DNA of 64,000 nucleotides from Actinomycetes bacterium (GTDB taxonomy: Bacteria > Actinomycetota > Actinomycetes > Actinomycetales > Microbacteriaceae), in the NCBI GenBank assembly GCA_023428065.1, contig JAEYZI010000087.1, forward strand, positions 4,417-68,416, given 5' to 3'. Below, piece by piece: positions 49,320 to 58,329 of this stretch. Under the pieces are notes generated by a model. It had not been told where the DNA came from. It was given only the letters and a program-made list of their open reading frames with translations, and made no database searches. Numbering within the stretch: the stretch's first letter is position 1; every line of letters starts with the position of its first letter. Both the position numbers and the translations under genes were made by a program.

Positions 49320-50570
49320 GTGGAGTCCGAGCCCACCACCCCCACCACCTCCAACCGGCGGCCGTCGGGCTCTTCGGCGCGTCGTGGCTCGGCGTCCGCC
49401 GCCTCTCGCGCCCGCAGCGGCGCCGCTCGCGTCGATCCGCCCCGCCCCGCGGCCGCGCTCGCCGTCGAGGCGGAGGTCGCCACGGAGACCGCCGAGTTCC
49501 AGGCAGCCGAGTTCCAGGCCGCCGAGGTCGAGACCGCCGAGCGTGCGCCCGCCCCGGCCGCGCCCCGCACCAAGAAGAAGGCCGCGCCGAAGGATCGGGG
49601 CGCCGAGGTCGTCGAGGCGCCGGATGTCGAGACGGTCGCCCCCGAGGAGACGGTCGCCCCCGAGGTGACCGTCAAGGAGTCGGCGTCGGCCGTCGAGGCG
49701 GACACCGAGTCGGATGCGGTCGAGACTCCCGCCCCGCCGCCCGCCCGGGCGAAGCGGAGGCCCGTGCGCGTCACGGCGCCCGAGTCGCCCGCATCCGCCC
49801 CCGCGAACCTCGACGTCGCTCTCTCGGTGCAGGGCCTCACGAAGTACTTCGGCGACCACGCCGCGGTCGACGGCATCGACCTCGAGGTGGCGCCCGGGTC
49901 GTTCTACGGCATCGTCGGACCGAACGGCGCCGGCAAGACGACGACCCTGTCGATGGTCACCGGGCTGCTGAGGCCCGACAGCGGCATCGTGCGCGTATTC
50001 GGCCTCGACGTGTGGCACAACGCCACCCTCGCCAAGCGCAAGATCGGCGTGCTGCCCGACCGCCTGCGGCTGTTCGACCGGCTGACGGGGGCCGAGTTCC
50101 TCCACCACGCGGGCGCGCTGCGCGGACTCGACCGCGTGACGATCGCCCAGCGTGCGGCCGACCTGTCGGCGGTCTTCGGGCTCGAGCACTCGCTGCACCG
50201 GCTCGTCTCGGACTACTCGGCCGGCATGACGAAGAAGATCGCGATCGCGGCGGCGATGATCCACGCCCCGCGTCTGCTCGTGCTCGACGAGCCTTTCGAG
50301 TCGGTCGACCCCGTGTCGACCTCGGTCGTGCTCGACGTGCTGACCCGGTTCACCCAGGCGGGCGGCACGGTCATCCTGTCGAGCCACAGCATGGAGCTCA
50401 CCGAGCGCGTGTGCGACGCCCTCGCGATCATCGCGGACGGCCGGGTGCTCGCATCCGGACCCATCGCGACGGTGCTGAAGGGTCGCAGCCTCGAGGAGCG
50501 TTTCGTCGAGCTCGCGGGCGGCGAGGCGGCCGTGGAGGGCATGGAGTGGTTGCAGAACTTCTCCGACTGA
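49320..50570 (+). CDS. ABC transporter ATP-binding protein with long disordered N-terminal extension
   Basis: 416 residues. Residues 1 to about 160 are Ala/Glu/Pro/Val-rich low complexity with a basic patch (RTKKKAAPKDRG). The ATPase core follows: YFGDHAAVDGIDLEVAPG, Walker A VGPNGAGKTTTLSMV, signature DYSAGMTKKIAIAAAM, Walker B LLVLDEPFESVDPVS, His in ILSSHSMEL. Such extensions are not usual for this DrrA/CcmA-type family. The GTG start 49320 follows TACGGT by six bases, so the extension appears to be translated. It overlaps the permease gene by 25 bp. Confidence 0.88.
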   Translation: MESEPTTPTTSNRRPSGSSARRGSASAASRARSGAARVDPPRPAAALAVEAEVATETAEFQAAEFQAAEVETAERAPAPAAPRTKKKAAPKDRGAEVVEAPDVETVAPEETVAPEVTVKESASAVEADTESDAVETPAPPPARAKRRPVRVTAPESPASAPANLDVALSVQGLTKYFGDHAAVDGIDLEVAPGSFYGIVGPNGAGKTTTLSMVTGLLRPDSGIVRVFGLDVWHNATLAKRKIGVLPDRLRLFDRLTGAEFLHHAGALRGLDRVTIAQRAADLSAVFGLEHSLHRLVSDYSAGMTKKIAIAAAMIHAPRLLVLDEPFESVDPVSTSVVLDVLTRFTQAGGTVILSSHSMELTERVCDALAIIADGRVLASGPIATVLKGRSLEERFVELAGGEAAVEGMEWLQNFSD

Positions 50571-52150
50571 GGCTTCGGATCCTCGCGAACGGCTTCCGCA
50601 GGCCCCCGGCTCAGGTCGCGGCGATCGTCGTCGGCCTCATCGTGGGCGTCGGGGGCGTCGTGCTCTTCTGGCAGGGCGCCGCGTGGGTCGCCGGCCTCGG
50701 CGACGACGACTTCGCGATGCGCGCCAACACCGTCGTGGGCTCCTGGCTGGGGCTCGCCGCGCTGCTCGTGCCGCTCATGGCGGTGCGCCGCGTCGTGCTC
50801 TCGCCTCGCGCGTTCCTCGGCTACCCGATCCCGCCCGTCGCGGTGGGGGTCACGATCCTCGCCTACTCGCTCATCGGCCCCGGCATCCTCCTGCTGCCGA
50901 TGGCGCTCGCCTCGGTCGCGGCGTGGCCCGACGAGACCTCGCGGCAGATCGCGTGGGCCGCGGCGCCGCTGCTCTTCCTGCAGACGCTGCTGACGATCCA
51001 GCTCGCGCGTCAGCTCGGTGTCGTGCTGCGGCGGCATCCCCGCGTCGCCGGGTGGATCGACTTCCTCTCCGTGCTCGTGCTCATGCTCGGCGGCGCGACC
51101 GTGCTCGCCGTCATCGCCCCGCGCGTGCCCGAGCTCCTCGACGTCGTGCGCGCGGCGCGCCCGCTCAACGGCTTCCTGCGCGCCCTGCCGCAGGTGCTCA
51201 CCGACACCCCCTTCGGGATGCTGTGGGCGGCCCCCGGCTTCGCGTCGACGACGCTCGGCGACCCCTCCTCGGCGTGGCGCCTGATCGGGCTCTCGGCCCT
51301 GCTCGTGGTCGCGCTCCTCATCGCCTGGTTGTCGGTGATCGCCGTGCAGCTGAAGCCCACCCGTCGCCTCCCGGGCCCCCGCCGCGAGCGGGTGCCGGGC
51401 TGGTTCGCCCGCTTCCCCGCGACGCCGTGGGGCGCCGTGGCGGCGCGCTCGGTGACGTACTGGTTCCGCGACCCCCGCTACCGCAGCGTGTACGAGGTGC
51501 TGCCGATCGTGCTCGGCTTCACGCTCCTCGCGCTGTGGATCGGCGGGGTGCCGTTCGTGTACTCCGTGCTCGTGCCGCTGCCGCTCATGACGGTGCTGCT
51601 GGCCTGGTCGACGACGCACAACGACGTGGCCTACGACAACACCGCGGTGTGGCAGCACATCGCGGCGCAGACGCGCGGAGCGGACGATCGCCGCGGGCGC
51701 TCGGTCCCCGTGCTCATCGGGGGTCTCGTGCTGCTCGCGATCGGGATCCCGCTCACGGTGTGGGGTCACGGCGATCCGGCGATCGCCCCGCCGTTCACGG
51801 GCTTCTGCATCGCCCTCCTTCTCGGCGGGATCGGCGTCGGCAACCTCTACTCGGCCCGCTTCCCGTACGCGGCGCCGCGGCCGGGCGACCAGGCCTGGCA
51901 GTCGCCCCAGTCGGCCACGAGCCAGGGCGGTGTCGCGCAGGGCATGTCCGTGCTGCTCGTGCTCCTCGCCGCGGCGCCCACCTTCGCGCTCGCGGTGCTC
52001 TGGTGGCTGCGCGGCGGCACGTGGGGCTGGCTCGCGCTCGCCGTGGGGATCGTGAGCGGCCTGCTCGTGTACGGCATCGGCATCCGGGCGGGCGGGCGCA
52101 GCTTCGACGCGCGCGGGCCGGAGCTGCTCGCCTTCACCCAGCGGAACTGA
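50546..52150 (+). CDS. ABC transporter membrane protein (ABC2-like, about 12 helices)
   Basis: 534 residues: VAELLRLRLRILANGFRRPP, then helices from VAAIVVGLIVGVGGVVLFW onward. The central loop SVTYWFRDPRYRSVYEVLP is typical of large actinobacterial exporter permeases paired with such ATPases. GTG 50546, inside the ATPase gene, has GGAGGG upstream and is the only reasonable start. Substrate unknown; it is next to the wall-polymer locus but on its own promoter. Confidence 0.85.
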   Translation: MVAELLRLRLRILANGFRRPPAQVAAIVVGLIVGVGGVVLFWQGAAWVAGLGDDDFAMRANTVVGSWLGLAALLVPLMAVRRVVLSPRAFLGYPIPPVAVGVTILAYSLIGPGILLLPMALASVAAWPDETSRQIAWAAAPLLFLQTLLTIQLARQLGVVLRRHPRVAGWIDFLSVLVLMLGGATVLAVIAPRVPELLDVVRAARPLNGFLRALPQVLTDTPFGMLWAAPGFASTTLGDPSSAWRLIGLSALLVVALLIAWLSVIAVQLKPTRRLPGPRRERVPGWFARFPATPWGAVAARSVTYWFRDPRYRSVYEVLPIVLGFTLLALWIGGVPFVYSVLVPLPLMTVLLAWSTTHNDVAYDNTAVWQHIAAQTRGADDRRGRSVPVLIGGLVLLAIGIPLTVWGHGDPAIAPPFTGFCIALLLGGIGVGNLYSARFPYAAPRPGDQAWQSPQSATSQGGVAQGMSVLLVLLAAAPTFALAVLWWLRGGTWGWLALAVGIVSGLLVYGIGIRAGGRSFDARGPELLAFTQRN

Positions 52151-52194
52151 CGACGCACAGGCGCGGTGTCGCCGATCCGTCGTACCCTGGGCGG

Positions 52195-52458
52195 ATGAGC
52201 GAGCTGGATGCGGATCGGATCGGCGGCGGCACCGACGTGCTCGACCGGGAGCTCGAGAAGCTCCTCGAGGGCGAGCTCACGGAGGACGGCGACCACGATC
52301 GCTTCGCGCACTACGTGCAGAAGGACAAGATCGTCGAGTCGGCGGTCACGGGCAAACCCGTGCGCGCCCTGTGCGGCAAGAAGTGGGTTCCGGGGCGCGA
52401 CCCCTCGAAGTTCCCCGTGTGCCCCGACTGCCAGAAGATCTACGACCGTCTGAAGTAG
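52195..52458 (+). CDS. DUF3039 zinc-ribbon-like protein
   Basis: 87 residues. The conserved block HYVQKDKIVESAVTGKPVRA is followed by LCGKKWVPGRDPSKFPVC and PDCQKIY, where three cysteines could bind a metal. The family is nearly universal in actinobacteria and of unknown function, usually next to nicotinate phosphoribosyltransferase as here. TACCCT (52183-52188) lies six bases before ATG 52195 (leaderless). Confidence 0.9.
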   Translation: MSELDADRIGGGTDVLDRELEKLLEGELTEDGDHDRFAHYVQKDKIVESAVTGKPVRALCGKKWVPGRDPSKFPVCPDCQKIYDRLK

Positions 52459-52512
52459 CCGCGATCGCACGTGCGGGCGCCCCGGAGCGGTGGGCGCCTC
52501 GGTCGTGTGCCC

Positions 52513-53817
52513 TCAGAGGTAGCGCGTGGGGATCGCGGGCTCGCCCTGCGAGAGACGCAGCGCGTTCGCCGGCAGTTCCGCCTTCGCCGTCGCGTGGTGG
52601 GCGCGTGCCGCCTCGAGCCCCGCGGTGCCGAGCGCGTCGGACGCGGGCACGCCATCCGTCACGAGCGGGACGTGCAGCAGCCGGCCCCGCTCGGGTGCGA
52701 GCGCCTCGACGGGCGGGTCGTCGACGTGCACGTCCTCGGACACGGCCACGCCGTCGCGCAGCGCCCGCACGGGCTGCTTGCGCCCGCCGACGGTCGCCTT
52801 GTTCTCGGAGGTCTTGCCGACCCCGATCCAGGCGCCCGCGGCATCCCGCCGGGCGACCAGCTTGTAGACCATGCCGGCCGCGGGGGCGCCGGATCCCGTG
52901 ACGAGCGCGGTGCCGACCCCGTAGGAGTCGACGGGGGCCGACGCGAGCGCCGCGATGGCGTGCTCGTCGAGGTCGTTGGTGACGGTGATGCGCGTGCCCG
53001 TCGCCCCCAGCTCGTCGAGCTGCGCCCGCACCTCGCGCACGACGACGCCGAGGTCGCCGGAGTCGATGCGCACGGCGCCTAGCCCCGTGCCGGTCGCGCG
53101 GATGGCGTTCTCGACCCCCGTGCGGATGTCGTAGGTGTCGATGAGCAGCGTCGTGCCCGTGCCGAGCGCCGCGAGCTGGGCGCGGAAGGCCTGCTCCTCG
53201 TCGGGGAACAGCAGGGTGAACGCGTGGGCCGCCGTTCCCATCGTCGGGATGCCCCACGTGCGGCCGGCCTCGAGGTTGCTCGTCGCCGAGAATCCGGCGA
53301 GGTACGCGGCGCGGGCCGCGGCGACCGCCGAGCGCTCGCTCGTGCGGCGGGAGCCCATCTCGGCGAGCGGGCGCCCCGCGGCGGCGGACACCATCCGGGC
53401 GGCGGCGCTCGCGACGGCGGAGTCGTAGTTGAGGGTCGAGAGGGCGAGGGTCTCGAGCACGACACCCTCCGCGAAGCCCGCCTCGACGACGAGGAGGGGC
53501 GAGCCGGGGAAGTAGAGCTCGCCCTCGCGATAGCCGCGGATGTCGCCCGTGAAGCGGTAGGCCTCGAGCCAGTCGAGGGTCTCGGGCGAGACGATCGACT
53601 CGCGCTTCAGGAAGGCGAGCTCCTCGGCCCCGAAGCGGAACTCGGCGATCGACTCGATGAGGCGGCCGGTGCCGGCGACGACGCCGTAGCGGCGACCGTG
53701 GGGGAGGCGTCGGGCGAAGAGCTCGAAGACGCACGGGGTGTCGTGCGTGCCGGCCTGCAGCGCCGCGTCCACCATCGTGAGCTCGTAGCGGTCGGTGAGC
53801 AGCGCCGTCGACGTCAT
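52513..53817 (-). CDS. pncB: Nicotinate phosphoribosyltransferase
   Basis: 434 residues. Family blocks: LLTDRYELTMVDAAL at the N terminus, STLNYDSAVASAAARMV, the catalytic-His region FSATSNLEAGRTWGIPTMGT AAHAF, LIDTYDIRTGVENAI, VRIDSGDLG and ITVTNDLDE. It converts nicotinate and PRPP (ATP-assisted) to nicotinate mononucleotide in NAD salvage. ATG 53817 follows TACGCT (53829-53824) by six bases. It converges with DUF3039. Confidence 0.94.
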   Translation of the reverse strand: MTSTALLTDRYELTMVDAALQAGTHDTPCVFELFARRLPHGRRYGVVAGTGRLIESIAEFRFGAEELAFLKRESIVSPETLDWLEAYRFTGDIRGYREGELYFPGSPLLVVEAGFAEGVVLETLALSTLNYDSAVASAAARMVSAAAGRPLAEMGSRRTSERSAVAAARAAYLAGFSATSNLEAGRTWGIPTMGTAAHAFTLLFPDEEQAFRAQLAALGTGTTLLIDTYDIRTGVENAIRATGTGLGAVRIDSGDLGVVVREVRAQLDELGATGTRITVTNDLDEHAIAALASAPVDSYGVGTALVTGSGAPAAGMVYKLVARRDAAGAWIGVGKTSENKATVGGRKQPVRALRDGVAVSEDVHVDDPPVEALAPERGRLLHVPLVTDGVPASDALGTAGLEAARAHHATAKAELPANALRLSQGEPAIPTRYL

Positions 53818-53860
53818 GTGCCCAGCGTAGGACGGCCGCCGTCGCGCGGGTCGGGGAGGC

Positions 53861-54658
53861 TCAGCAGCCCGGACCGCGCGGCGCCACCGTGCAGTCGCGG
53901 TCGACGAGCACGGTCTTCGCACCGCCCGCGGTGATGTGCAGCTCGTTCGCGGGGAGGGTGATGGTGCCGGCGATCGGCACGAACCCGCCGCCCGCGAGGC
54001 GGTACTCGGCCCGGTACGCGATGCTGAGGCGGATCGTGTACTCGCCCGCCGCGCGGTACACGTGGCTCGTCGGGGTCGCGTCGAACTCGCGCAGCCCGAG
54101 TGCGGCCCACGTGGCGCCCTTCGTGCCGAGGCTCGCGGTCGAGCCGTCGCCGTAGTCCCAGTGCCAGGTGACGGGGGTGAACCGCACGTCGGCCGGTCGG
54201 CCGAGCAGCTGCCCGGGCACGATCTCGGGCTCGACGAGCGAGTAGATGTTGGCGGGCAACCCCACCACGACCCAGCCGTCGGGTTCCATCCGCTGAGTGC
54301 CCGGGGCGGGGCGGAAGCGCGCGATGTCGGAGAGGGTGAGGGGATCGGCGGCGGTCCCCTCGCAAATCGCGACGATCTCGGGGTCGTCGCCCTTGCAGAG
54401 GAAGCGCGGTGCGTCGGGGTCGACGACGGGAGATGCGGAGGTGCCGCCGCCCGATCCGCCGCCGCCGATGCTCCCCGGGGACTCCACGGTCCCGTTGATG
54501 ACAGCCTCATCGCCGTCGATGCCCGAACCGACCGAACAGGTCCCTGTCGCGATTTGGAGTTCGCTACAGCCACTCGATCCCACGAAGGCAGAGATGCTCG
54601 CGACGAGCAGTGAGAGAGTTGCGACGCCGGTGATCAGCAAGCGGAATCCCCTTGCCAC
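53861..54658 (-). CDS. Secreted PKD-like domain protein
   Basis: 265 residues. The signal peptide is [21 protein letters not shown], followed by a Gly/Ser-rich linker (GSIGGGGSGGG) and a beta-rich domain with HWDYGDGSTASLG and SHVYRAAGEYTIRLS, the YGDG and HxYxxxGxY elements of PKD folds. Three further cysteines could form disulfides. GTG 54658 overlaps the upstream lipoprotein gene by 25 bp with AGAGG before it, so the two are coupled. No enzymatic motif; probably a surface adhesion or binding protein. Confidence 0.78.
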   Translation of the reverse strand: MARGFRLLITGVATLSLLVASISAFVGSSGCSELQIATGTCSVGSGIDGDEAVINGTVESPGSIGGGGSGGGTSASPVVDPDAPRFLCKGDDPEIVAICEGTAADPLTLSDIARFRPAPGTQRMEPDGWVVVGLPANIYSLVEPEIVPGQLLGRPADVRFTPVTWHWDYGDGSTASLGTKGATWAALGLREFDATPTSHVYRAAGEYTIRLSIAYRAEYRLAGGGFVPIAGTITLPANELHITAGGAKTVLVDRDCTVAPRGPGC

Positions 54659-55164
54659 ACCTCTTTGGAGGAGATTAGCCAGCGGCCGCTCTCATCGCTG
54701 ATGCCGACTTCGAACAGGTAGGTATCGGGCCGGTCGCCGGAGACGACGGATGTTCCGCTCGAATCGACTACGTCGGTGGCCGACACGTTCTCGCATGAGT
54801 ACACGACTATGTCCAAGTTTGAGTACTGCTGGAGTGTGAGCTCGAACGTCCTTTGTCCGACTCCTCGCCAGCCCTTGCTAGACATCTCCTCGAAGCCCGC
54901 GAGTTCACGTTCGTACAAGTCGGCGGCCACGAGGGGCTGAAGACGTTCCGGAGAGCTCCCACCGTCGCGCAAGATCGCGTCCACCGTCGCGATGTACGCC
55001 GCATACGCCTTCTCCGCGGCCGCGAGCGCCTCCTCGTCCGAGGCGAAGACGGGGGTCGGCTCCGGGCTGGGAGGTGGGGGAGTGGGGGATGCCGGCGTTG
55101 TGCACCCGGTCAGCACGAGCACCGCGAGGAGGGTGGCCGCGAGGAGACGGGGGGTTCGACGCAT
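54634..55164 (-). CDS. Secreted lipoprotein (DUF6318-like), atypically low GC
   Basis: 176 residues. The signal peptide ends in the lipobox LTGC ([20 protein letters not shown]), then a Pro-rich linker and a globular domain ([41 protein letters not shown]). ATG 55164 lies six bases after TAACGT. Line 54781-54840 contains 30 G/C out of 60, far below its surroundings, and codon use is relaxed, suggesting acquisition. It forms a pair with the PKD-type gene, in the middle of a conserved housekeeping block. Confidence 0.78.
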   Translation of the reverse strand: MRRTPRLLAATLLAVLVLTGCTTPASPTPPPPSPEPTPVFASDEEALAAAEKAYAAYIATVDAILRDGGSSPERLQPLVAADLYERELAGFEEMSSKGWRGVGQRTFELTLQQYSNLDIVVYSCENVSATDVVDSSGTSVVSGDRPDTYLFEVGISDESGRWLISSKEVWQGDSAC

Positions 55165-55258
55165 GCCGACACGTTAGAGCACGGTCTCCCCTCGGCAGCC
55201 CCGACATCCACAGGGGCCCCGCGGTCGGCGCCCGACGCCGCGGGTACGCTGGGACACC

Positions 55259-56107
55259 GTGACCGCATCCCGCCCCACCGACGCGCCCATCGGCGTGTTC
55301 GACTCGGGCGTCGGGGGGCTCACGGTGGCCCGTGCCATCCTCGACCAGCTTCCGCACGAGGCGATCCTCTACGTGGGCGACACCGCCAACGGCCCCTACG
55401 GTCCGCGCCCGATCGCCGAGGTGCGCGCGCTCGCGCTCGGGGTCATGGACGACCTCGTCGCCGAGGGCGTGAAGGCGCTCGTGATCGCGTGCAACACCGC
55501 CTCCTCCGCCGTGCTGCGCGACGCGCGCGAGCGCTACGAGGTCGGCGCCGGCATCCCCGTCGTCGAGGTCATCCACCCCGCCGTGCGTGCGGCGGTGCGG
55601 GCCACCCGCAGCGGTCGCGTCGGCGTGATCGGCACGGTCGGCACCATCCAGTCCCGCGCCTACGACGACGCCTTCGCGGCGGCCGACGGCCTCGAGCTCG
55701 TGAGCCGCGCGTGCCCGCGGTTCGTCGAGTTCGTCGAGGCGGGCGTCACGAGCGGGCCCGAGCTCTTCCAGGTGGCGCAGGAGTACCTCACTCCCCTCAT
55801 CGAGGCGGATGTCGACACGCTCGTGCTGGGCTGCACCCACTACCCGCTCATGTCGGCCGCGATCCAGTACGTCATGGGCCCCGGAGTACGCCTCGTCTCG
55901 AGCGCCGAGGAGACCGCCACCGACGTGTACCGCACGCTCGTGTCGCACGGCATCGAGCGCACGTCGACGACGCCGCCCACGCATCGCTTCGAGTCGACAG
56001 GCGACGACGAGCGCGCCTTCCGCAGCCTCGCGGCCCGCTTCCTCGGCCCCGAGGTGCGCCACGTCGAGAACTTCCCGACGGGCGCCATCCACATGCCCGC
56101 CCTGTGA
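55259..56107 (+). CDS. murI: Glutamate racemase
   Basis: 282 residues. The two catalytic cysteines are in [10 protein letters not shown] and [24 protein letters not shown] and the [13 protein letters not shown] loop are conserved. It makes D-glutamate for peptidoglycan. GTG 55259 follows TACGCT (55245-55250) by eight bases. The murI-rph-rdgB order is standard for actinobacteria. Confidence 0.95.
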   Translation: MTASRPTDAPIGVFDSGVGGLTVARAILDQLPHEAILYVGDTANGPYGPRPIAEVRALALGVMDDLVAEGVKALVIACNTASSAVLRDARERYEVGAGIPVVEVIHPAVRAAVRATRSGRVGVIGTVGTIQSRAYDDAFAAADGLELVSRACPRFVEFVEAGVTSGPELFQVAQEYLTPLIEADVDTLVLGCTHYPLMSAAIQYVMGPGVRLVSSAEETATDVYRTLVSHGIERTSTTPPTHRFESTGDDERAFRSLAARFLGPEVRHVENFPTGAIHMPAL

Positions 56108-56178
56108 TCGCCCCCCCCGGTGAACGCAGCCCCGACCGCCCGACCGCCCCGCACATCCGCCCGATCGGAGACCCACCC

Positions 56179-56907
56179 ATGACCGACACCCGCGCCGACG
56201 GCCGCACGCCCGACCAGCTCCGCCCCGTCACGATCGAACGCGGTTGGAGCGCGCAGGCCGAGGGCAGCGCGCTCATCTCGTTCGGGAACACGAAGGTGCT
56301 GTGCACGGCGAGCTTCACGAACGGCGTGCCGCGCTGGCTCACGGGCAAGGGCGCCGGATGGGTCACCGCCGAGTACGCGATGCTGCCGCGCTCCACGAAC
56401 GAGCGCATGGACCGCGAGTCGGTCAAGGGCCGCGTCGGCGGCCGCACACACGAGATCTCGCGCCTCGTGGGCCGCAGCCTGCGCGCCGTCATCGACACGA
56501 AGGCCCTCGGCGAGAACACGATCGTGATCGACTGCGACGTGCTGCAGGCCGACGGCGGCACGCGCACCGCCGCCATCACGGGCGCCTACGTCGCGCTCGC
56601 GGATGCCGTGGCCTGGGGTCGCGAGAAGGGCTTCGTGGGCAAGAACGCGCGCGCGCTCATCGACACCGTCTCCGCCGTCTCGGTGGGCATCATCGACGGG
56701 GTGCCGATGCTCGACCTGGCGTACGTCGAGGACTCACGCGCGGAGACCGATATGAACGTCGTCGTCACGGGACGCGGCCTCTTCGTCGAGGTGCAGGGCA
56801 CGGCCGAGGGGGCGCCCTTCGACCGCCGCGAGCTCGACGCGCTGCTCGACCTCGCGCTCGTCGGCAACGCGGAGCTCGCCCGCATCCAGGCCGACGCGCT
56901 CGCCTAA
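56179..56907 (+). CDS. rph: Ribonuclease PH
   Basis: 242 residues. RNase PH blocks: [20 protein letters not shown], the [18 protein letters not shown] motif with phosphate-binding Arg residues, [16 protein letters not shown], and [16 protein letters not shown]. It trims tRNA 3' ends phosphorolytically. ATG 56179 has GGAG upstream. Its TAA overlaps the stop of the convergent downstream gene by 4 bp. Confidence 0.95.
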   Translation: MTDTRADGRTPDQLRPVTIERGWSAQAEGSALISFGNTKVLCTASFTNGVPRWLTGKGAGWVTAEYAMLPRSTNERMDRESVKGRVGGRTHEISRLVGRSLRAVIDTKALGENTIVIDCDVLQADGGTRTAAITGAYVALADAVAWGREKGFVGKNARALIDTVSAVSVGIIDGVPMLDLAYVEDSRAETDMNVVVTGRGLFVEVQGTAEGAPFDRRELDALLDLALVGNAELARIQADALA

Positions 56908-57491
56908 AGGGAGGGCGGGATCCGTCCCGGCAGCGGGAAGTTCGCGAGGAAGCGCCGCACGAGCGGCGAGCGGCGGCCCGACGAGGCGTGCAGGTAGCCG
57001 GGCCAGCGCTGCGCCTGGTGCCACGCACCGGCCGCGCACAGCAGGCACGTGGCCACGTCGCGTCGACGGTACTTCTCGACGACGTGGAGGTCGTTGACGA
57101 TCCCGTCGCGGTACCAGCGCACATCGCCGAGCTGTGCATCCGCGGGGATGCCGAGCTGCGCGAAGGTGTGCGGATCGATGATCGTGCCCTCCGGAAGCTC
57201 CCCGCCCGAGAAGGCGGCGATCATGCACGCGGCCGGGCGCGCGCGCGGTTCGTCGACGACCACGTACCAGAGCGCCGGCGCATCGGGCACACGCTCGAAC
57301 GGGATCCCGAGCTGGAGCTCGCCGTGCGGGCTCTCCGAGGTGCGCCACACGAGTTCGGCGTCGTCCGGCTCGTCCTCGACGTAGGCGCCCTCCGGGTGCC
57401 CGACGCCCTCCCACGCCTCGGCGAGGCGCAAGCCCTCGCTCGTCGTGCCGAGCTCGCGGTACCAGATCGCCCGCTCATCCCCTGCGCCCAC
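56904..57491 (-). CDS. Hypothetical protein with GNAT-like C-terminal motif
   Basis: 195 residues. The segment [26 protein letters not shown] resembles the acetyl-CoA-binding motif A of GNAT enzymes (R-R-x-x-V/A-T-x-L), followed by [17 protein letters not shown]. The N-terminal half ([18 protein letters not shown]) is unlike any domain I know. GTG 57491 has GGAGGAG upstream. It sits on the opposite strand inside the usual rph-rdgB pair. A GNAT assignment is tentative. Confidence 0.6.
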   Translation of the reverse strand: MGAGDERAIWYRELGTTSEGLRLAEAWEGVGHPEGAYVEDEPDDAELVWRTSESPHGELQLGIPFERVPDAPALWYVVVDEPRARPAACMIAAFSGGELPEGTIIDPHTFAQLGIPADAQLGDVRWYRDGIVNDLHVVEKYRRRDVATCLLCAAGAWHQAQRWPGYLHASSGRRSPLVRRFLANFPLPGRIPPSL

Positions 57492-57658
57492 GGCTCCTCC
57501 GCCTCGCCGGAGTCGGGCCGCCGTCGAACTTGTCCAGGCGGCATCGCCCTGGTGCCGTCAGCCGGATGCTACGTCGGCTCGCGCGAGGAAGCCACCCCCC
57601 GAACGAGACGGAGACGTGGGCTACGATGCCCCGGCATCCGCGCCCGTAGGCTCGACGG

Positions 57659-58237
57659 GTGACCACGTTCGTCCTCGCCACCCACAACGCCCACAAGGTA
57701 GGGGAGCTCCGCCGCATCCTCGGCGAGCGGCTCGGCCCGCACGAGCTCATCGGCTACGACGGCCCCGAGCCCGTCGAGGACGGCGACACCTTCGAGGCCA
57801 ACGCGCTCATCAAGGCGCGGGCCGCGAACGCCCACTCCGGCCTCCCGGCGATCGCCGACGACTCCGGCATCTCGGTGCGCGCGCTCGGAGGTGCCCCCGG
57901 CATCCACTCGGCGCGCTACGCGGGCACCCGTGAGGACGTCGACAACTACACGCTCCTGCTCAAGAACCTGCGGGGCGTGACGGATCGCGCCGCCGAGTTC
58001 GTCTGCGCCGCGGCGCTCGTCGACGGGGATCGCGAGGTCGTCGTGCGCGGGGTGTGGCCCGGAGAGGTGCTCGAGGCACCGTCGGGTGCGCACGGTTTCG
58101 GCTACGACCCCGTGTTCCGGCCCGAGGGCCTCGCGACGAGCTCGGCCGAGCTCACGCCCGACGAGAAGAACGCCGTGAGCCACCGGGCGCGCGCGTTCGG
58201 GGCGCTCGTGGGGGAGCTGCGCGCGCTCTACGGCTGA
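57659..58237 (+). CDS. rdgB: Non-canonical purine NTP pyrophosphatase (RdgB/HAM1)
   Basis: 192 residues. TTFVLATHNAHKVGELRRIL at the N terminus, then DGDTFEANALIKA, IADDSGISVRALGGAPGIHS and GFGYDPVFRPEG, with a C-terminal KNAVSHRARA. It hydrolyses dITP/XTP to keep them out of DNA. A TAGGCT box (57647-57652) lies six bases before GTG 57659, so it has its own leaderless promoter. Confidence 0.95.
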   Translation: MTTFVLATHNAHKVGELRRILGERLGPHELIGYDGPEPVEDGDTFEANALIKARAANAHSGLPAIADDSGISVRALGGAPGIHSARYAGTREDVDNYTLLLKNLRGVTDRAAEFVCAAALVDGDREVVVRGVWPGEVLEAPSGAHGFGYDPVFRPEGLATSSAELTPDEKNAVSHRARAFGALVGELRALYG

Positions 58238-58329
58238 CCGCCGCCGCCGCCCGCCAGTTGAGAACGGTCGTCGTTCCCGAGAAGGGCGGATGGCGCTCCC
58301 GCCTCGCGCGCGACGCCTAGCCTGGTCGG

